From the NCBI GenBank assembly GCA_903884425.1, contig CAISEP010000017.1, forward strand, positions 248,001 through 312,000: a stretch of DNA of 64,000 nt, read 5' to 3'. This DNA comes from an uncultured Caulobacterales bacterium (GTDB lineage Bacteria > Pseudomonadota > Alphaproteobacteria > Caulobacterales > Caulobacteraceae). The notes under the pieces were generated by a model. That model worked only from the letters and a program-made list of their open reading frames with translations, did not search any database and was not told where the DNA came from. This document shows, piece after piece, positions 26,756 through 35,547 of this stretch (positions are counted from its first letter, which is position 1; the number at the start of each line of letters is the position of its first letter). A program made the translations under genes and the position numbers.

Positions 26756-29700
26756 CCGCCTGGCTCGGCCGACACGCCCGCTCCCTGATCCTCGCCTTCG
26801 TCCTGCTGATGGCCGCTGGCGTCGGCGCGGCCGTGACCTTGCCGGTCAGCCTGTTCCCGCGGATCGACTTCCCGCGGATCGTGGTCAGCATCGATGCCGG
26901 AGACCGGGCCGCCGACCAGATGGCCGCACAGGTGACCCGCCCGCTGGAGCAGGCCCTGCGCGGCGTGCCGGGGGTGGGCACCATCCGCTCCACCACCTCC
27001 CGCGGGTCGGCGGAGATCTCCCTGAACTTCGGCTGGGGCCGTGACATGGTCACCAGCCTCCTGCAGACCGAAGCGGCGATGAATGCCGCCCTGCCGGACC
27101 TGCCGTCCGGGGTGCGCTTCACCGTGCGGCGGATGGACCCGACGGTGTTCCCGATCATGGGGCTGGCCCTCACCGCCCCGGGGCGCGATTCCGTCAGCCT
27201 GCGCCGGATCGCGGAGCTGCAGCTTCGCCCGCGGCTGGCCGCCGTCTCCGGCGTGGCCGGGGTGGAGGTGCTGGGGGGCGGACGCCCCGAGTATCAGGTG
27301 CTGGTGGACCCGGCCCGGCTGCAGGCCCTGGGCCTTGCCATGGACGACCTGGCCCATGCCCTGTCCGCCGCCAATACGGTGAGCGCGGTGGGGCGGCTGG
27401 AGGATCGCCACCGCCTGTACCTGTCCCTGGTGGACAGCCGCCTGCAGTCGGAGGCGGACCTCGCCGCCATCCCCCTGCACACCGGCAGCGGCGCGACCCC
27501 GGGCGGCCTGATCACCCTGGGACAGGTGGCGCAGGTGCGCGCCGCCCCGGCCCCGGCCTGGACAAGGGTGACCGCCCAGGGCCGGGACGCGGTGCTCTTG
27601 AACATCCGCCAGACCCCGACGGCGGACAGCGTGGCCCTGGTGCGCAACATCCGGACCGAGCTGGCCACGTCCCGGGCGACCCTGCCCCGGGACGTGGCCA
27701 TCGCCACCTTCTATGACCAGTCCGAGCTGGTGACCGCCGCCGCCGGCAGCGTGCGCGACGCCATCCTGCTGGGGGCCCTGCTGGCGGGCATCGTCCTGTT
27801 CGCCTTCCTGCGCAGTTGGCGGCTGATGCTGGTCACGGCCCTGCTGCTGCCCACCACCCTCGCCGCCGCCTGCCTCGTCCTGGCGGGGATGGGGATGAGC
27901 TTCAACATGATGACCCTGGGGGGCATGGCTGCCGCCGTCGGGCTGGTGGTGGACGACGCGGTGGTGATGCTGGAGCACATGATCCGCCGATTCCAGCACC
28001 CGGCTACGGCGGACGCGCCCCGCGGCCGGGACGCCCTCCTGCCCGCGGCGACGGAGATGGCCCGCCCCCTGATCGGGTCCAGCCTGTCCACCCTGGTGAT
28101 CTTCATTCCCCTGGCCTTCCTGGGCGGGGTGACCGGCGGCTTCTTCCGGGCCCTGGCGGTGACCATGGCCGCGGCGCTGGCCCTGTCCCTGGTGTTTGCC
28201 CTGTTCATCGCTCCGCTTCTGGCCCGGGCCTGGCTGCGGGACGCGGACGTGGAGACGGCGGAGCGGGCGGACCAAGCGATGGCGGGGCCGAGGCAGCGCT
28301 ATGCGCGGCTGGCCGCGGGCCTGCTGGCGCGCCCGGGCCTGGTGGCCTTGGTGGCGATCGGCGTTCTGCTGGCGACAGGAACCCTGGCCAACCTGCGCCT
28401 CGCCTCCGGCTTCATGCCGCAGATGGACGAGGGCGGCTTCGTCCTCGACTACAAGGCCCATCCCGGCGCGGCCCTGAGCGAGACCGACCGGCTGGTCCGG
28501 CAGGTGGAGGCGATCCTGCGGGAGACGCCGGAGGTTGACAGCTATTCCCGCCGCACCGGCGTGCAGCTGGGCGGCGGTCTGACCGAAGCCGACGAGGGCG
28601 ACTTCTTCGTGCACCTGCGCCGGGGCCAGAGGCGCGGCGTCGAGGAGGTGATGGCCGAGGTCCGGCAGAAGATCCAGGCCGGGGCCCCGGGGCTCGAAAT
28701 CGAGACGGCCCAGCTGATGGAGGACCTGATCGGCGACCTGACCGCCGTGCCCCAGCCCATCGAGATCAAGCTCTATGGCAGCGATGCCGCCAGCCTGCGG
28801 GAGGCCGCGGCCCTGGTGGCCCCCGCCCTGGGCAAGGTCCGCGGCGTGGTGGAGGTGGTGGACGGCCTGCGGGTGGCCGGAGACGCCCTCACCATCCGGG
28901 TCAACCGCCCGGCGGCGGCCCTGAACGGCCTCGACCCCGATGCGGTGGCCCGGCAGCTGACCAATCTCGTGGAGGGCCAGGTCGTCACCCAGGTGCAGAA
29001 GGGCGAGACCGTCATCGACGTGCGCCTGTGGACGGCACCGGCCCTGCGCGACCGGATCGCCGCCATCAGCGCCCTTCGCCTGCGCGCCCCCGACGGGCGG
29101 GAGGTGCCCCTGTCCACCGTGGCCACCGTGGCCGTCGATCCCGGCCAGGCGCAGATCACCCGGGAGAACCTGCAGCCCTTCCTCGATGTCACCGGCCGCC
29201 TGGAAGGGCGCGACCTCGGTTCGGCCATGGGCGAGATCCGCCGCACCGTGGCGGGGCTGACCCTGCCGCCGGGGGTGCGGGTGGACTATGGCGGTCTCTA
29301 TGCCGAGCAGCAGTCGTCCTTTGCCGACCTGACCCTGGTGTTCGGCGCGGCGCTGATGCTGGTCAGCCTCCTTCTGCTCTATCTGTTCGAGCGCTGGTCG
29401 GCGGTGCTCAGCGTCATCGGCGTGGTGCTGGCGGCGGCGGCGGCGGTGTTCGTCGGCCTGTTCGTCACGGGGACGGAGCTGAACATCTCCGCCCTGATGG
29501 GCCTGACCATGGTGGTGGGGGTGGTGGCGGAACTGGCGGTGTTCTTCCTGGCCGAGCTGGACCCCGGCGCGCGTGTGTCGCCGGACGGGCTGATCGCGGC
29601 CGGTGCCGCCCGGCTGCGGCCGATCCTGATGTCCGCCGTCATCGCGATCCTGGCCCTGTCGCCCCTGGCGCTTGGGCTGGGTGAAGGGGCCGCCATGCAG

Positions 29701-29814
29701 AAGCCGCTGGCCATTGCCATCATCTCCGGCCTGATCGCGGGGGCCCCGCTGGTGCTGTTCGTCCTGCCCGCCGCCTATCTGGCCCTGTCCCGGAGGTTCG
29801 GGGACCGGGGGTGA
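26752..29814 (+). CDS. RND-family efflux permease
   Basis: Inner-membrane proton-driven pump of 1020 residues with 12 transmembrane helices and two large periplasmic loops. The TM1 exit segment is TLPVSLFPRIDFPRI. The proton-relay TM4 has AVGLVVDDAVVMLEHM: the double Asp fits the hydrophobe/drug (HAE) type better than the heavy-metal (HME) type, which has a single Asp there. NMMTLGGMA precedes it. The periplasmic porter region includes RRMDPTVFPIMGLAL. It starts within the adaptor gene (ATGA overlap), third in the TolC-adaptor-RND order. The substrate is not predictable. Family A and B repeats follow the stop. Confidence 0.94.
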   Translation: MTAWLGRHARSLILAFVLLMAAGVGAAVTLPVSLFPRIDFPRIVVSIDAGDRAADQMAAQVTRPLEQALRGVPGVGTIRSTTSRGSAEISLNFGWGRDMVTSLLQTEAAMNAALPDLPSGVRFTVRRMDPTVFPIMGLALTAPGRDSVSLRRIAELQLRPRLAAVSGVAGVEVLGGGRPEYQVLVDPARLQALGLAMDDLAHALSAANTVSAVGRLEDRHRLYLSLVDSRLQSEADLAAIPLHTGSGATPGGLITLGQVAQVRAAPAPAWTRVTAQGRDAVLLNIRQTPTADSVALVRNIRTELATSRATLPRDVAIATFYDQSELVTAAAGSVRDAILLGALLAGIVLFAFLRSWRLMLVTALLLPTTLAAACLVLAGMGMSFNMMTLGGMAAAVGLVVDDAVVMLEHMIRRFQHPATADAPRGRDALLPAATEMARPLIGSSLSTLVIFIPLAFLGGVTGGFFRALAVTMAAALALSLVFALFIAPLLARAWLRDADVETAERADQAMAGPRQRYARLAAGLLARPGLVALVAIGVLLATGTLANLRLASGFMPQMDEGGFVLDYKAHPGAALSETDRLVRQVEAILRETPEVDSYSRRTGVQLGGGLTEADEGDFFVHLRRGQRRGVEEVMAEVRQKIQAGAPGLEIETAQLMEDLIGDLTAVPQPIEIKLYGSDAASLREAAALVAPALGKVRGVVEVVDGLRVAGDALTIRVNRPAAALNGLDPDAVARQLTNLVEGQVVTQVQKGETVIDVRLWTAPALRDRIAAISALRLRAPDGREVPLSTVATVAVDPGQAQITRENLQPFLDVTGRLEGRDLGSAMGEIRRTVAGLTLPPGVRVDYGGLYAEQQSSFADLTLVFGAALMLVSLLLLYLFERWSAVLSVIGVVLAAAAAVFVGLFVTGTELNISALMGLTMVVGVVAELAVFFLAELDPGARVSPDGLIAAGAARLRPILMSAVIAILALSPLALGLGEGAAMQKPLAIAIISGLIAGAPLVLFVLPAAYLALSRRFGDRG

Positions 29815-29830
29815 CGGGGGTGGCCGCGCC

Positions 29831-29965
29831 TGCGTGGTTCGAGACGGGCCTTCGGCCCTCCTCACCATGACGAAGGATGTTGATCGAGCCGACCTCCGGC
29901 GGCCGGTGGGTCCCCCACGCGCGTCATCCTGAGGAGGGCCGGAACGGCCCGTCTCGAAGGACGCG
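29831..29965. repeat. Family A composite repeat, locus 4
   Basis: Inverted pair with the type order reversed relative to loci 1 and 2: GGT/ACC unit on the plus strand (TGCGTGGTTCGAGACG, hairpin, CTCACCATGACGA), then CCT/AGG unit on the minus strand (CGTCATCCTGAGGAG to CGTCTCGAAGGACGCG). It starts 16 bp after the RND stop in a convergent intergenic region that also carries a family B repeat. Confidence 0.83.
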
Positions 29966-29996
29966 GGTCCGGATCTTAGGCCCTCAAACCGACGGG

Positions 29997-30079
29997 GGTT
30001 CCCGGGTCAAGCCCGGGAATGACGAGTAAATACATGAATTTTATCAATTATCGTCATTCCCGGCCTTGAGCCGGGAACC
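29997..30079. repeat. Family B inverted repeat, locus 1
   Basis: Two hairpin arms in inverted orientation flank an AT-rich spacer. The left arm GGTTCCCGGGTCAAGCCC folds on itself (TTCCCGGG, TCAAG loop, CCCGGGAA); the right arm is the mirror GCCTTGAGCCGGGAACC. Each arm ends in TGACGA on the spacer side. It sits between the convergent RND and Nramp genes. Likely a bidirectional terminator-like element. Confidence 0.8.
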
Positions 30080-30094
30080 TCTGTCCGCCCCACC

Positions 30095-31399
30095 TCACCC
30101 CGGCCAGAGCATCCGCACCGCCGCCGCCGCCATCACCGCCACGGTCACCCAGCCCAGCACCGCCAGGCTGCGGCTGGCCACGTGCGGGCCCATCACCGAG
30201 GGCTTGCGGGCCAGCAGCACCACCACGGCCACGAGGGGTACGGCCACCACGCCGTTGATCACCGCGCTCCAGAACAGGGCCTTCATGGGATTGACCGGCA
30301 GGAACTGGATGGCCAGCCCGCCCACTGTGCTGGCGATGATCACCCCGTAGAAGCCCGGGGCCTCCCACAGTCGCTTCTCCAGCCCGAAGCGCCAGCCCAT
30401 GGCCTCCGCGACCCCGTAGGCCGCCGAGCCGGCGAGCACCGGTACGCCGATCAGGCCGACCCCCAGCAGGCCGACGGTGAACAGCAGGAAGGCAAAGGGC
30501 CCGGCAATGGGCTTCAGGGCCAGCGCCGCCTGGGCCGCGGTCTCGATGTCCCGGACCCCCGCGGCATTCAGGGTGACGGCGGTGGCCAGGATGATGAAAT
30601 AGGCGGAGGCGTCGGAATAGAGCATGCCGCTCCACGTATCCCAGCGGATGCGGCGAAGCTCCGCCGGCGCGGCGGCAGGGTCGGCGCGCAGGGACCGGCC
30701 GTCGGGCGCGCGGGCCAGGTCCTCCACCTCCTCAGAGGCCTGCCAGAAGAACAGATAGGGGCTGATGGTGGTGCCGAAGATGCCCACGATCATCGCCGCC
30801 GCCGGACCGTCCAGCTCGAACCGGGGCCAGACCGTGCGCCGGGCGACCTCCTCCCAGGGCACATGCACGGTGAACAGGACCGCCACATAGGCCAGCAGCG
30901 ACAGGGTCAGCCACTTCAGATACTGGACGTACCGGTGATAGGGCACGAACACCTGCAGGCCGAGGGTGAGGGCCGCAAAGCCGCAGGCCATCCACTGCCG
31001 GTCGAGGCCGGTGACCAGCTCCCCCGCCTCCCCCATGGCGGCGATGTCGGCGGCGATGTTCAGGGTGTTGGCCACCACCAGCAGCCCCACCACGATCCGC
31101 AGGACGGACGGCGGAAAGGCCTCGCGGATGTTGGCCGCCAGCCCCTGGCCGGTGACCCGCCCGATCCGCGCGCACATGGACTGCACCGCCGACATCAGCG
31201 GATAGGCCAGCGGCATGGTCCACAGCATGTTCAGGCCGAACTGGGCCCCGGCCTGGGAATAGGTGGCGATGCCGCTGGGGTCGTCATCGGCCACGCCGGT
31301 GATCAGGCCCGGCCCCAGATGCGAGAGGGGCGAGGCCTTGATCCGGGCCCACAGGCCTTTGGGGGCCGTCTTCGGCGCCGCGCCTGTGTCTCCCGTCAT
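30095..31399 (-). CDS. Nramp-family divalent metal transporter with non-canonical metal-site motifs
   Basis: Inner-membrane transporter of 434 residues with about 11 transmembrane helices. The TM1 region reads GVADDDPSGIATYSQAG and the TM6 region GIFGTTISPYLFFWQASEE. Canonical Mn/Fe Nramps have DPGN in TM1 and MPH in TM6; here these are DPSG (residues 40-43) and ISPY, as in the divergent Nramp-related branch. Substrate may therefore be a different divalent ion such as Mg2+, or another solute. The start is ATG 31399 with GGAG 10 bases upstream; an in-frame GTG at 31408 would add three residues. It follows the YncE-like gene after 74 bp on the same strand. Confidence 0.88.
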   Translation of the reverse strand: MTGDTGAAPKTAPKGLWARIKASPLSHLGPGLITGVADDDPSGIATYSQAGAQFGLNMLWTMPLAYPLMSAVQSMCARIGRVTGQGLAANIREAFPPSVLRIVVGLLVVANTLNIAADIAAMGEAGELVTGLDRQWMACGFAALTLGLQVFVPYHRYVQYLKWLTLSLLAYVAVLFTVHVPWEEVARRTVWPRFELDGPAAAMIVGIFGTTISPYLFFWQASEEVEDLARAPDGRSLRADPAAAPAELRRIRWDTWSGMLYSDASAYFIILATAVTLNAAGVRDIETAAQAALALKPIAGPFAFLLFTVGLLGVGLIGVPVLAGSAAYGVAEAMGWRFGLEKRLWEAPGFYGVIIASTVGGLAIQFLPVNPMKALFWSAVINGVVAVPLVAVVVLLARKPSVMGPHVASRSLAVLGWVTVAVMAAAAVRMLWPG

Positions 31400-31473
31400 T
31401 CCCCTCACGCTCCGAACCCGAACTTCCGGTCAGACTAGGCGCATCGAGGGGGAACCGCCACCGGCTTGTCCGA

Positions 31474-32499
31474 TCAGCGGGTGGTGACCGCCAGCACGGC
31501 AAAGCTGCCCGGCGTGGCCACCGGACGTCCACCGGCCGAGACCGGCGGGCCCATGACCGCCGAGGGCAGATAGACGCGGCCGGTCTTCACGTCGATGGCC
31601 GCGGTGCGGGCGCTGGTGCGGGTGGCGCCGGTGGCCACGACCTTCAGGGCGTCGGCGTCGATCACGGTCAGCTTGCCGTCCCGGCCGGAGGGGATGAAGA
31701 CCCGGTGGCTGACGGGATCGAACACCGCCGCATCGGGCCCCACGCCGATGGGCAGGGTCGCCAGCGCGGCCCCGGTATCGGCGGCCACCACCGCGGCCAC
31801 CTTGTTGGCGCAGGCGGCGAACAGGCGGTTGTTGACGCTGTCATAGGCGAGGCCCGTGGGCTCCTCGCAGCCGGTCAGCTTGTAGTGGGCAAGGAGCTTG
31901 CGGGCCTTGGCGTCGAAGGCGACGATCTCGCCGGCATCCTCGACATTGGCATAGACCCGGCCCTTGCCGTCGCTGGCGACGAATTCCAGCGCACCGGCGA
32001 CGGGGATGTTGCCTTCCAGAGCGCCGCTGACCGGATTGACCAGGGCCACGCCGCCGCCCTTGTTGTCCATGACCCAGACGAGGCCGGAGGCGGCATCATA
32101 GGCCGCCGCATCGGGCTTCACGCCGGTCTTGACCCGGCTGCGGATGGTGCCGGTGGCCAGGTCGGCGATCACCGCCTCCCCGGTGAATCCGGTGGTGACC
32201 AGCACGTCCTTGCCGCCGTTCACCGGCAGGGCGATGTGGTTGCCCTTCAGCTCCGCCAGGATCTGCGTGGTCTTGCCCGTGGCGAGATCGAAGACCGAAA
32301 CCCCCGCGCCCCGGGCCACCAGCACCCGGCCGCCGTCGGCATCGACGGTGATGTAGTCCCACCCCCCGTCCGGGCCGGAAAGCGTGGCCGTCACCGCAGG
32401 TGCCGCCGGGGCCGCCGCATGGACCGGCGCGGCGGACAAAAGGGCGGCGGCGGCGACGGCCAGGACCGGAAGGGCGACGGAAGAACGGCGTGCGGACAT
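31474..32499 (-). CDS. YncE-family periplasmic beta-propeller protein
   Basis: Exported protein of 341 residues with a signal peptide (MSARRSS, hydrophobic core, AAPVHAAA). The body is a seven-bladed propeller of YVTN/NHL-like repeats, each with the pattern VDADGGRVLVARG..VSVFDLATG, DAASGLVWVMDN..VALVNPVSG, DPVSHRVFIPSG..LTVIDADAL. E. coli YncE is a periplasmic propeller encoded beside the TonB-dependent receptor gene yncD; here a TonB receptor is likewise divergent at 309 bp, and an Nramp-like transporter is downstream on the same strand. A role in metal or metallophore uptake is inferred. GGAGG lies 6-10 bases before the ATG at 32499. Confidence 0.87.
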   Translation of the reverse strand: MSARRSSVALPVLAVAAAALLSAAPVHAAAPAAPAVTATLSGPDGGWDYITVDADGGRVLVARGAGVSVFDLATGKTTQILAELKGNHIALPVNGGKDVLVTTGFTGEAVIADLATGTIRSRVKTGVKPDAAAYDAASGLVWVMDNKGGGVALVNPVSGALEGNIPVAGALEFVASDGKGRVYANVEDAGEIVAFDAKARKLLAHYKLTGCEEPTGLAYDSVNNRLFAACANKVAAVVAADTGAALATLPIGVGPDAAVFDPVSHRVFIPSGRDGKLTVIDADALKVVATGATRTSARTAAIDVKTGRVYLPSAVMGPPVSAGGRPVATPGSFAVLAVTTR

Positions 32500-32808
32500 G
32501 AGGAAGCCTCCGGAAAAGACAGGAAAGACCGGAGGCGCGGTCAGAGAAAGACGCGTTCCGGTCCGAAAATGGAAACGATGGGGTGCATCATGCACACGGC
32601 GACACACCCGTCCACTGTCATAAAAACGATTCATTGCAAATGTCGGTGGGAGTTTTTCACCTTCAACTGACAATGAACGGGCTGAAATCGCCCTGTCGGC
32701 TGATTTCACTCACAGTTCATCTTCCGGTTAACGATTCGTCGCGGCTGCGACGGAGAAGCCGATCAGTTGCGCCTTCGACCGTGTCGTGGCGCTTGACCGG
32801 GGGTTCTC
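32500..32808. promoter_or_regulatory. Divergent regulatory region between yncE-like and TonB receptor genes
   Basis: A 309-bp gap, less GC-rich than its surroundings, contains promoters for both directions. It holds no gene. Two dyads stand out: GTGCATCATGCAC (32583-32595) and CATTGCAAATG (around 32632-32642). Either could be a metal-responsive repressor site. No clear -35/-10 pair was assigned. Confidence 0.55.
32583..32595. promoter_or_regulatory. 13-nt palindromic operator candidate GTGCATCATGCAC
   Basis: Perfect palindrome around a central C, 84 bp upstream of the YncE-like start and 213 bp upstream of the TonB receptor start. Symmetry and position between divergent genes suggest a dimeric repressor site, which is inference. 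Confidence 0.4.
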
Positions 32809-35442
32809 ATGACGCGTCTTTCTCTTCGCCTGGCCCTGCTGGCAGGTGCCAGCCTCGTCGCCACCGTGGCCTCGGCCGCGGACACCCCGGCGGCGGACAC
32901 CGCCGCCGACACCGTGCAGAGCGTGGTCGTCACCGCGCCGCGGATCGAGGTCACCGCCCGCCGGGAGCAGAAGGACGCCCCGAACCTGATCAACATCCAG
33001 TCCGCGGAAACCATCGAGAAATACCCGGACTTCAATGCCGCCGAGGCCCTGGGCCGGATCCCGGGCGTGTCCATCTCCACCGACACGGGGGAAGGCCGCT
33101 TCGTCAACATCCGCGGCATTGACGGCAACCTGGCGGGGGCGACCTTCGGTGCCGTGCCGCTGCTGAACACCAATCCGGGGGGCACCTATTTCGGCGGCGG
33201 CGGCCGGGCGGTGGAGTATGACACCGTGCCGACAGGGTCCATCGACGGCATCATCGTCACCAAGACCACCCTGCCCGACCACGAGGCCGAGGGCCTGGGC
33301 GGCACGGTGGAGCTGACCCCGCGCACCGCCGCCAACATCACCCGCCCGTTCTTCGAAGGCACCCTGGGCTGGGGCTATGAGCCGGAACACGACCACACGG
33401 GCCCCTTCAACATCGATCTGGCCGGCGGCGCGCGGTTCGGCTTCGCCAATGGCAGGCTGGTGGTGGAGGGCGTCGACGCCACCGAGGCCCGGGTCGGCTG
33501 GGTGTCGAACCCCACCCCGTTCTCCTTCGTGCTCACCGCGTCCCGGCGCGACGACTTCCGCGGCTTCGACGACATCGAGGAGGACTACAACGCGCCCGGC
33601 GTGACCCGCGATTACCAGGACCTGCAGCTGCGCCAGTACAACTATCACCGGCGTCGGTTCGGCTATGGCGGCGAGTTCGACTTCAAGCCCAACGACAACC
33701 ACAGCTACTATTTCCGCGCCAACGTGGCCGGGTACACGGAGTCGGTGCTGAAGAACCGGCTGACCTACGACTTCTCCAACTACACGCCGGTGCCGACGGC
33801 GGGGGGCGGCTTCACCTCCCTGGCCGACTTGACCATCAAGGCGACGGACGAGCAGGAGACCCACCGCAATCAGGTCTACGCCGTTGGCGGCCGCGACGTG
33901 TTCGACCAGACCATCCTCGACTACCGCGCCTCCTACAGCCGCGCGACCTTCGCCGTGGGCAAGAACTACGGCACGACCTTCACCGGTCCGACGGTGGCGG
34001 TGGCCTATAACAACAGCGGCAATGACGGCGACACCCCGGCCCTGCAGGTGACCGACGGCACCAACATCAACAACTCCGCCCTCTATAATCTGAAGAAGAA
34101 CAGCATTTCCAACGCCCAGGAGGCCGATGTCGACGAGGAATACGCCTATGCGGCGAATCTCCAGTTCGCGGTGAACGTGCTGAACAGCGACGACCGGATC
34201 AAGGTCGGGCTCGAGGCCCGCCTGCGGGACAAGGACCAGACCACGGCATCGCAGAGCTACAAGATCGCGCCCCTGAACCTCGCCAATGCGTCCAACCCGG
34301 CCAATACCGACTTCTACGGCCGCTACACCAATGGCCCGGACGTGCAGAACGGCACCATCGAGGCCCTGGCCCAGACCGGCGTCGCCTCCGGCTCGGGGGC
34401 CTATTCGCTGGTCTTCAACGCGGTGGAGAACATCTATGCCGGCTATGCCCAGTATACGGGCCGGGTCGGTCCCTGGGGCCTGCTGGCGGGTGTGCGGGTG
34501 GAGAAGACCCAGGCCAAGTACGGCTCGCCCTTCACCGATCCCAACGGCGTGACCACCTTCCTCAGCGCCGGCCACGACTACACCAACGCCTTCCCCACGG
34601 TGCAGCTGCGCTACACGGTGAATGACGACTTCATCATCCGCGCCACCTATTCCACCGGCATCGGCCGGCCTGGCTTCAACCAGGTGACAGGCGCGGCCCA
34701 GGCGTCGGGTACCGTGGCCGGGGGCGATGCGGCGGTGACCGCCGGCAATCCCACCCTGCGCCCCACCACCGGCGACAATTTCGACCTGTCCTTCGAGTGG
34801 TACCTGCCCCGGGGCGGCATCCTGCAGATCGGCGCATTCGACAAGGAATTCAGCAACTACATCGTCACCTACTACTCGCCGAACTACACCTACAACGGTC
34901 CCTACACGCCCTTCGACGGCAGCAAGGTGCAGTTCACCAGCTTCGGCAATGTGTCGAGCGCCTATGCCCGCGGGATCGAGGCGGCCTATCACCAGCAGTT
35001 CCTGTGGCTGCCCAAGCCCTGGGACGGCTTCGGGGTGGAGAGTAACCTGACCCTGGTGGACTCCCGCATCCAGGAATACAGCGCGCTGACTTCCGCCACC
35101 GGTCACGCGGAATACGGCCTGCTGCCGGGCACGTCTCGCGCCACCTGGAACCTCTCCGGGTTCTACGAGGCCAATGGCCTGCAGGTGCGCCTGTCCGCGG
35201 AATATGTGTCGAAGGAGCTGTTCTCCCTGGGCGGATCCAAGGCCAGCGACACCATCCAGGACAACCGCCTGACCATGGACTTCACCACCAGCTACCAGTT
35301 CGCGCCGCACTGGGTGGGCTATCTGAAGGTGAAGAACCTGACCAACGAGCCCCTGCGGTTCTTCGTCGGCAATTCCAGCTTCCCGATCCAGCGGGAGATC
35401 TACGACGTGACCTACGAGGCCGGCGTCCGCGCCAAGTTCTAG
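32809..35442 (+). CDS. TonB-dependent outer-membrane receptor
   Basis: Outer-membrane active transporter of 877 residues. A signal peptide ends near VASAAD (about residue 24); the TonB-box-like segment QSVVVTAPR follows at about 37-45. The plug domain contains NAAEALGRIPGVSIS and RFVNIRGIDGN, and the 22-strand barrel ends with the C-terminal Phe (YEAGVRAKF) needed for outer-membrane insertion. The IRGIDGN/LGGTVEL pattern places it in the alphaproteobacterial Caulobacter-type receptor group, many of which take up oligosaccharides or other nutrients rather than iron. Divergent pairing with a YncE-like propeller and proximity to an Nramp-like transporter nevertheless suggest a metal complex. Substrate unresolved. 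Confidence 0.94.
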   Translation: MTRLSLRLALLAGASLVATVASAADTPAADTAADTVQSVVVTAPRIEVTARREQKDAPNLINIQSAETIEKYPDFNAAEALGRIPGVSISTDTGEGRFVNIRGIDGNLAGATFGAVPLLNTNPGGTYFGGGGRAVEYDTVPTGSIDGIIVTKTTLPDHEAEGLGGTVELTPRTAANITRPFFEGTLGWGYEPEHDHTGPFNIDLAGGARFGFANGRLVVEGVDATEARVGWVSNPTPFSFVLTASRRDDFRGFDDIEEDYNAPGVTRDYQDLQLRQYNYHRRRFGYGGEFDFKPNDNHSYYFRANVAGYTESVLKNRLTYDFSNYTPVPTAGGGFTSLADLTIKATDEQETHRNQVYAVGGRDVFDQTILDYRASYSRATFAVGKNYGTTFTGPTVAVAYNNSGNDGDTPALQVTDGTNINNSALYNLKKNSISNAQEADVDEEYAYAANLQFAVNVLNSDDRIKVGLEARLRDKDQTTASQSYKIAPLNLANASNPANTDFYGRYTNGPDVQNGTIEALAQTGVASGSGAYSLVFNAVENIYAGYAQYTGRVGPWGLLAGVRVEKTQAKYGSPFTDPNGVTTFLSAGHDYTNAFPTVQLRYTVNDDFIIRATYSTGIGRPGFNQVTGAAQASGTVAGGDAAVTAGNPTLRPTTGDNFDLSFEWYLPRGGILQIGAFDKEFSNYIVTYYSPNYTYNGPYTPFDGSKVQFTSFGNVSSAYARGIEAAYHQQFLWLPKPWDGFGVESNLTLVDSRIQEYSALTSATGHAEYGLLPGTSRATWNLSGFYEANGLQVRLSAEYVSKELFSLGGSKASDTIQDNRLTMDFTTSYQFAPHWVGYLKVKNLTNEPLRFFVGNSSFPIQREIYDVTYEAGVRAKF

Positions 35443-35547
35443 GCGCGGGTCCCTCCTCGGCGCTGACAAGCGTCATCTACGCCTGCTAGACCCGACGCCG
35501 TCGCACCCCGTGCGGCGGCGTCGTTCAGTCCCCCATCGGAGTCCGCC

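Noticed and set aside
24288-29814. Heavy-metal (Cus/Czc-type) efflux system
   Set aside because: The TM4 segment has a double Asp as in drug-type RND pumps, and no metal-binding His/Met-rich stretch is seen in the adaptor.
26527-29868. Open frame of about 1100 codons on the minus strand opposite the RND pump
   Set aside because: Composition is repetitive (Gly, Gln, His, Arg) without family motifs, while the plus strand encodes a complete RND permease.
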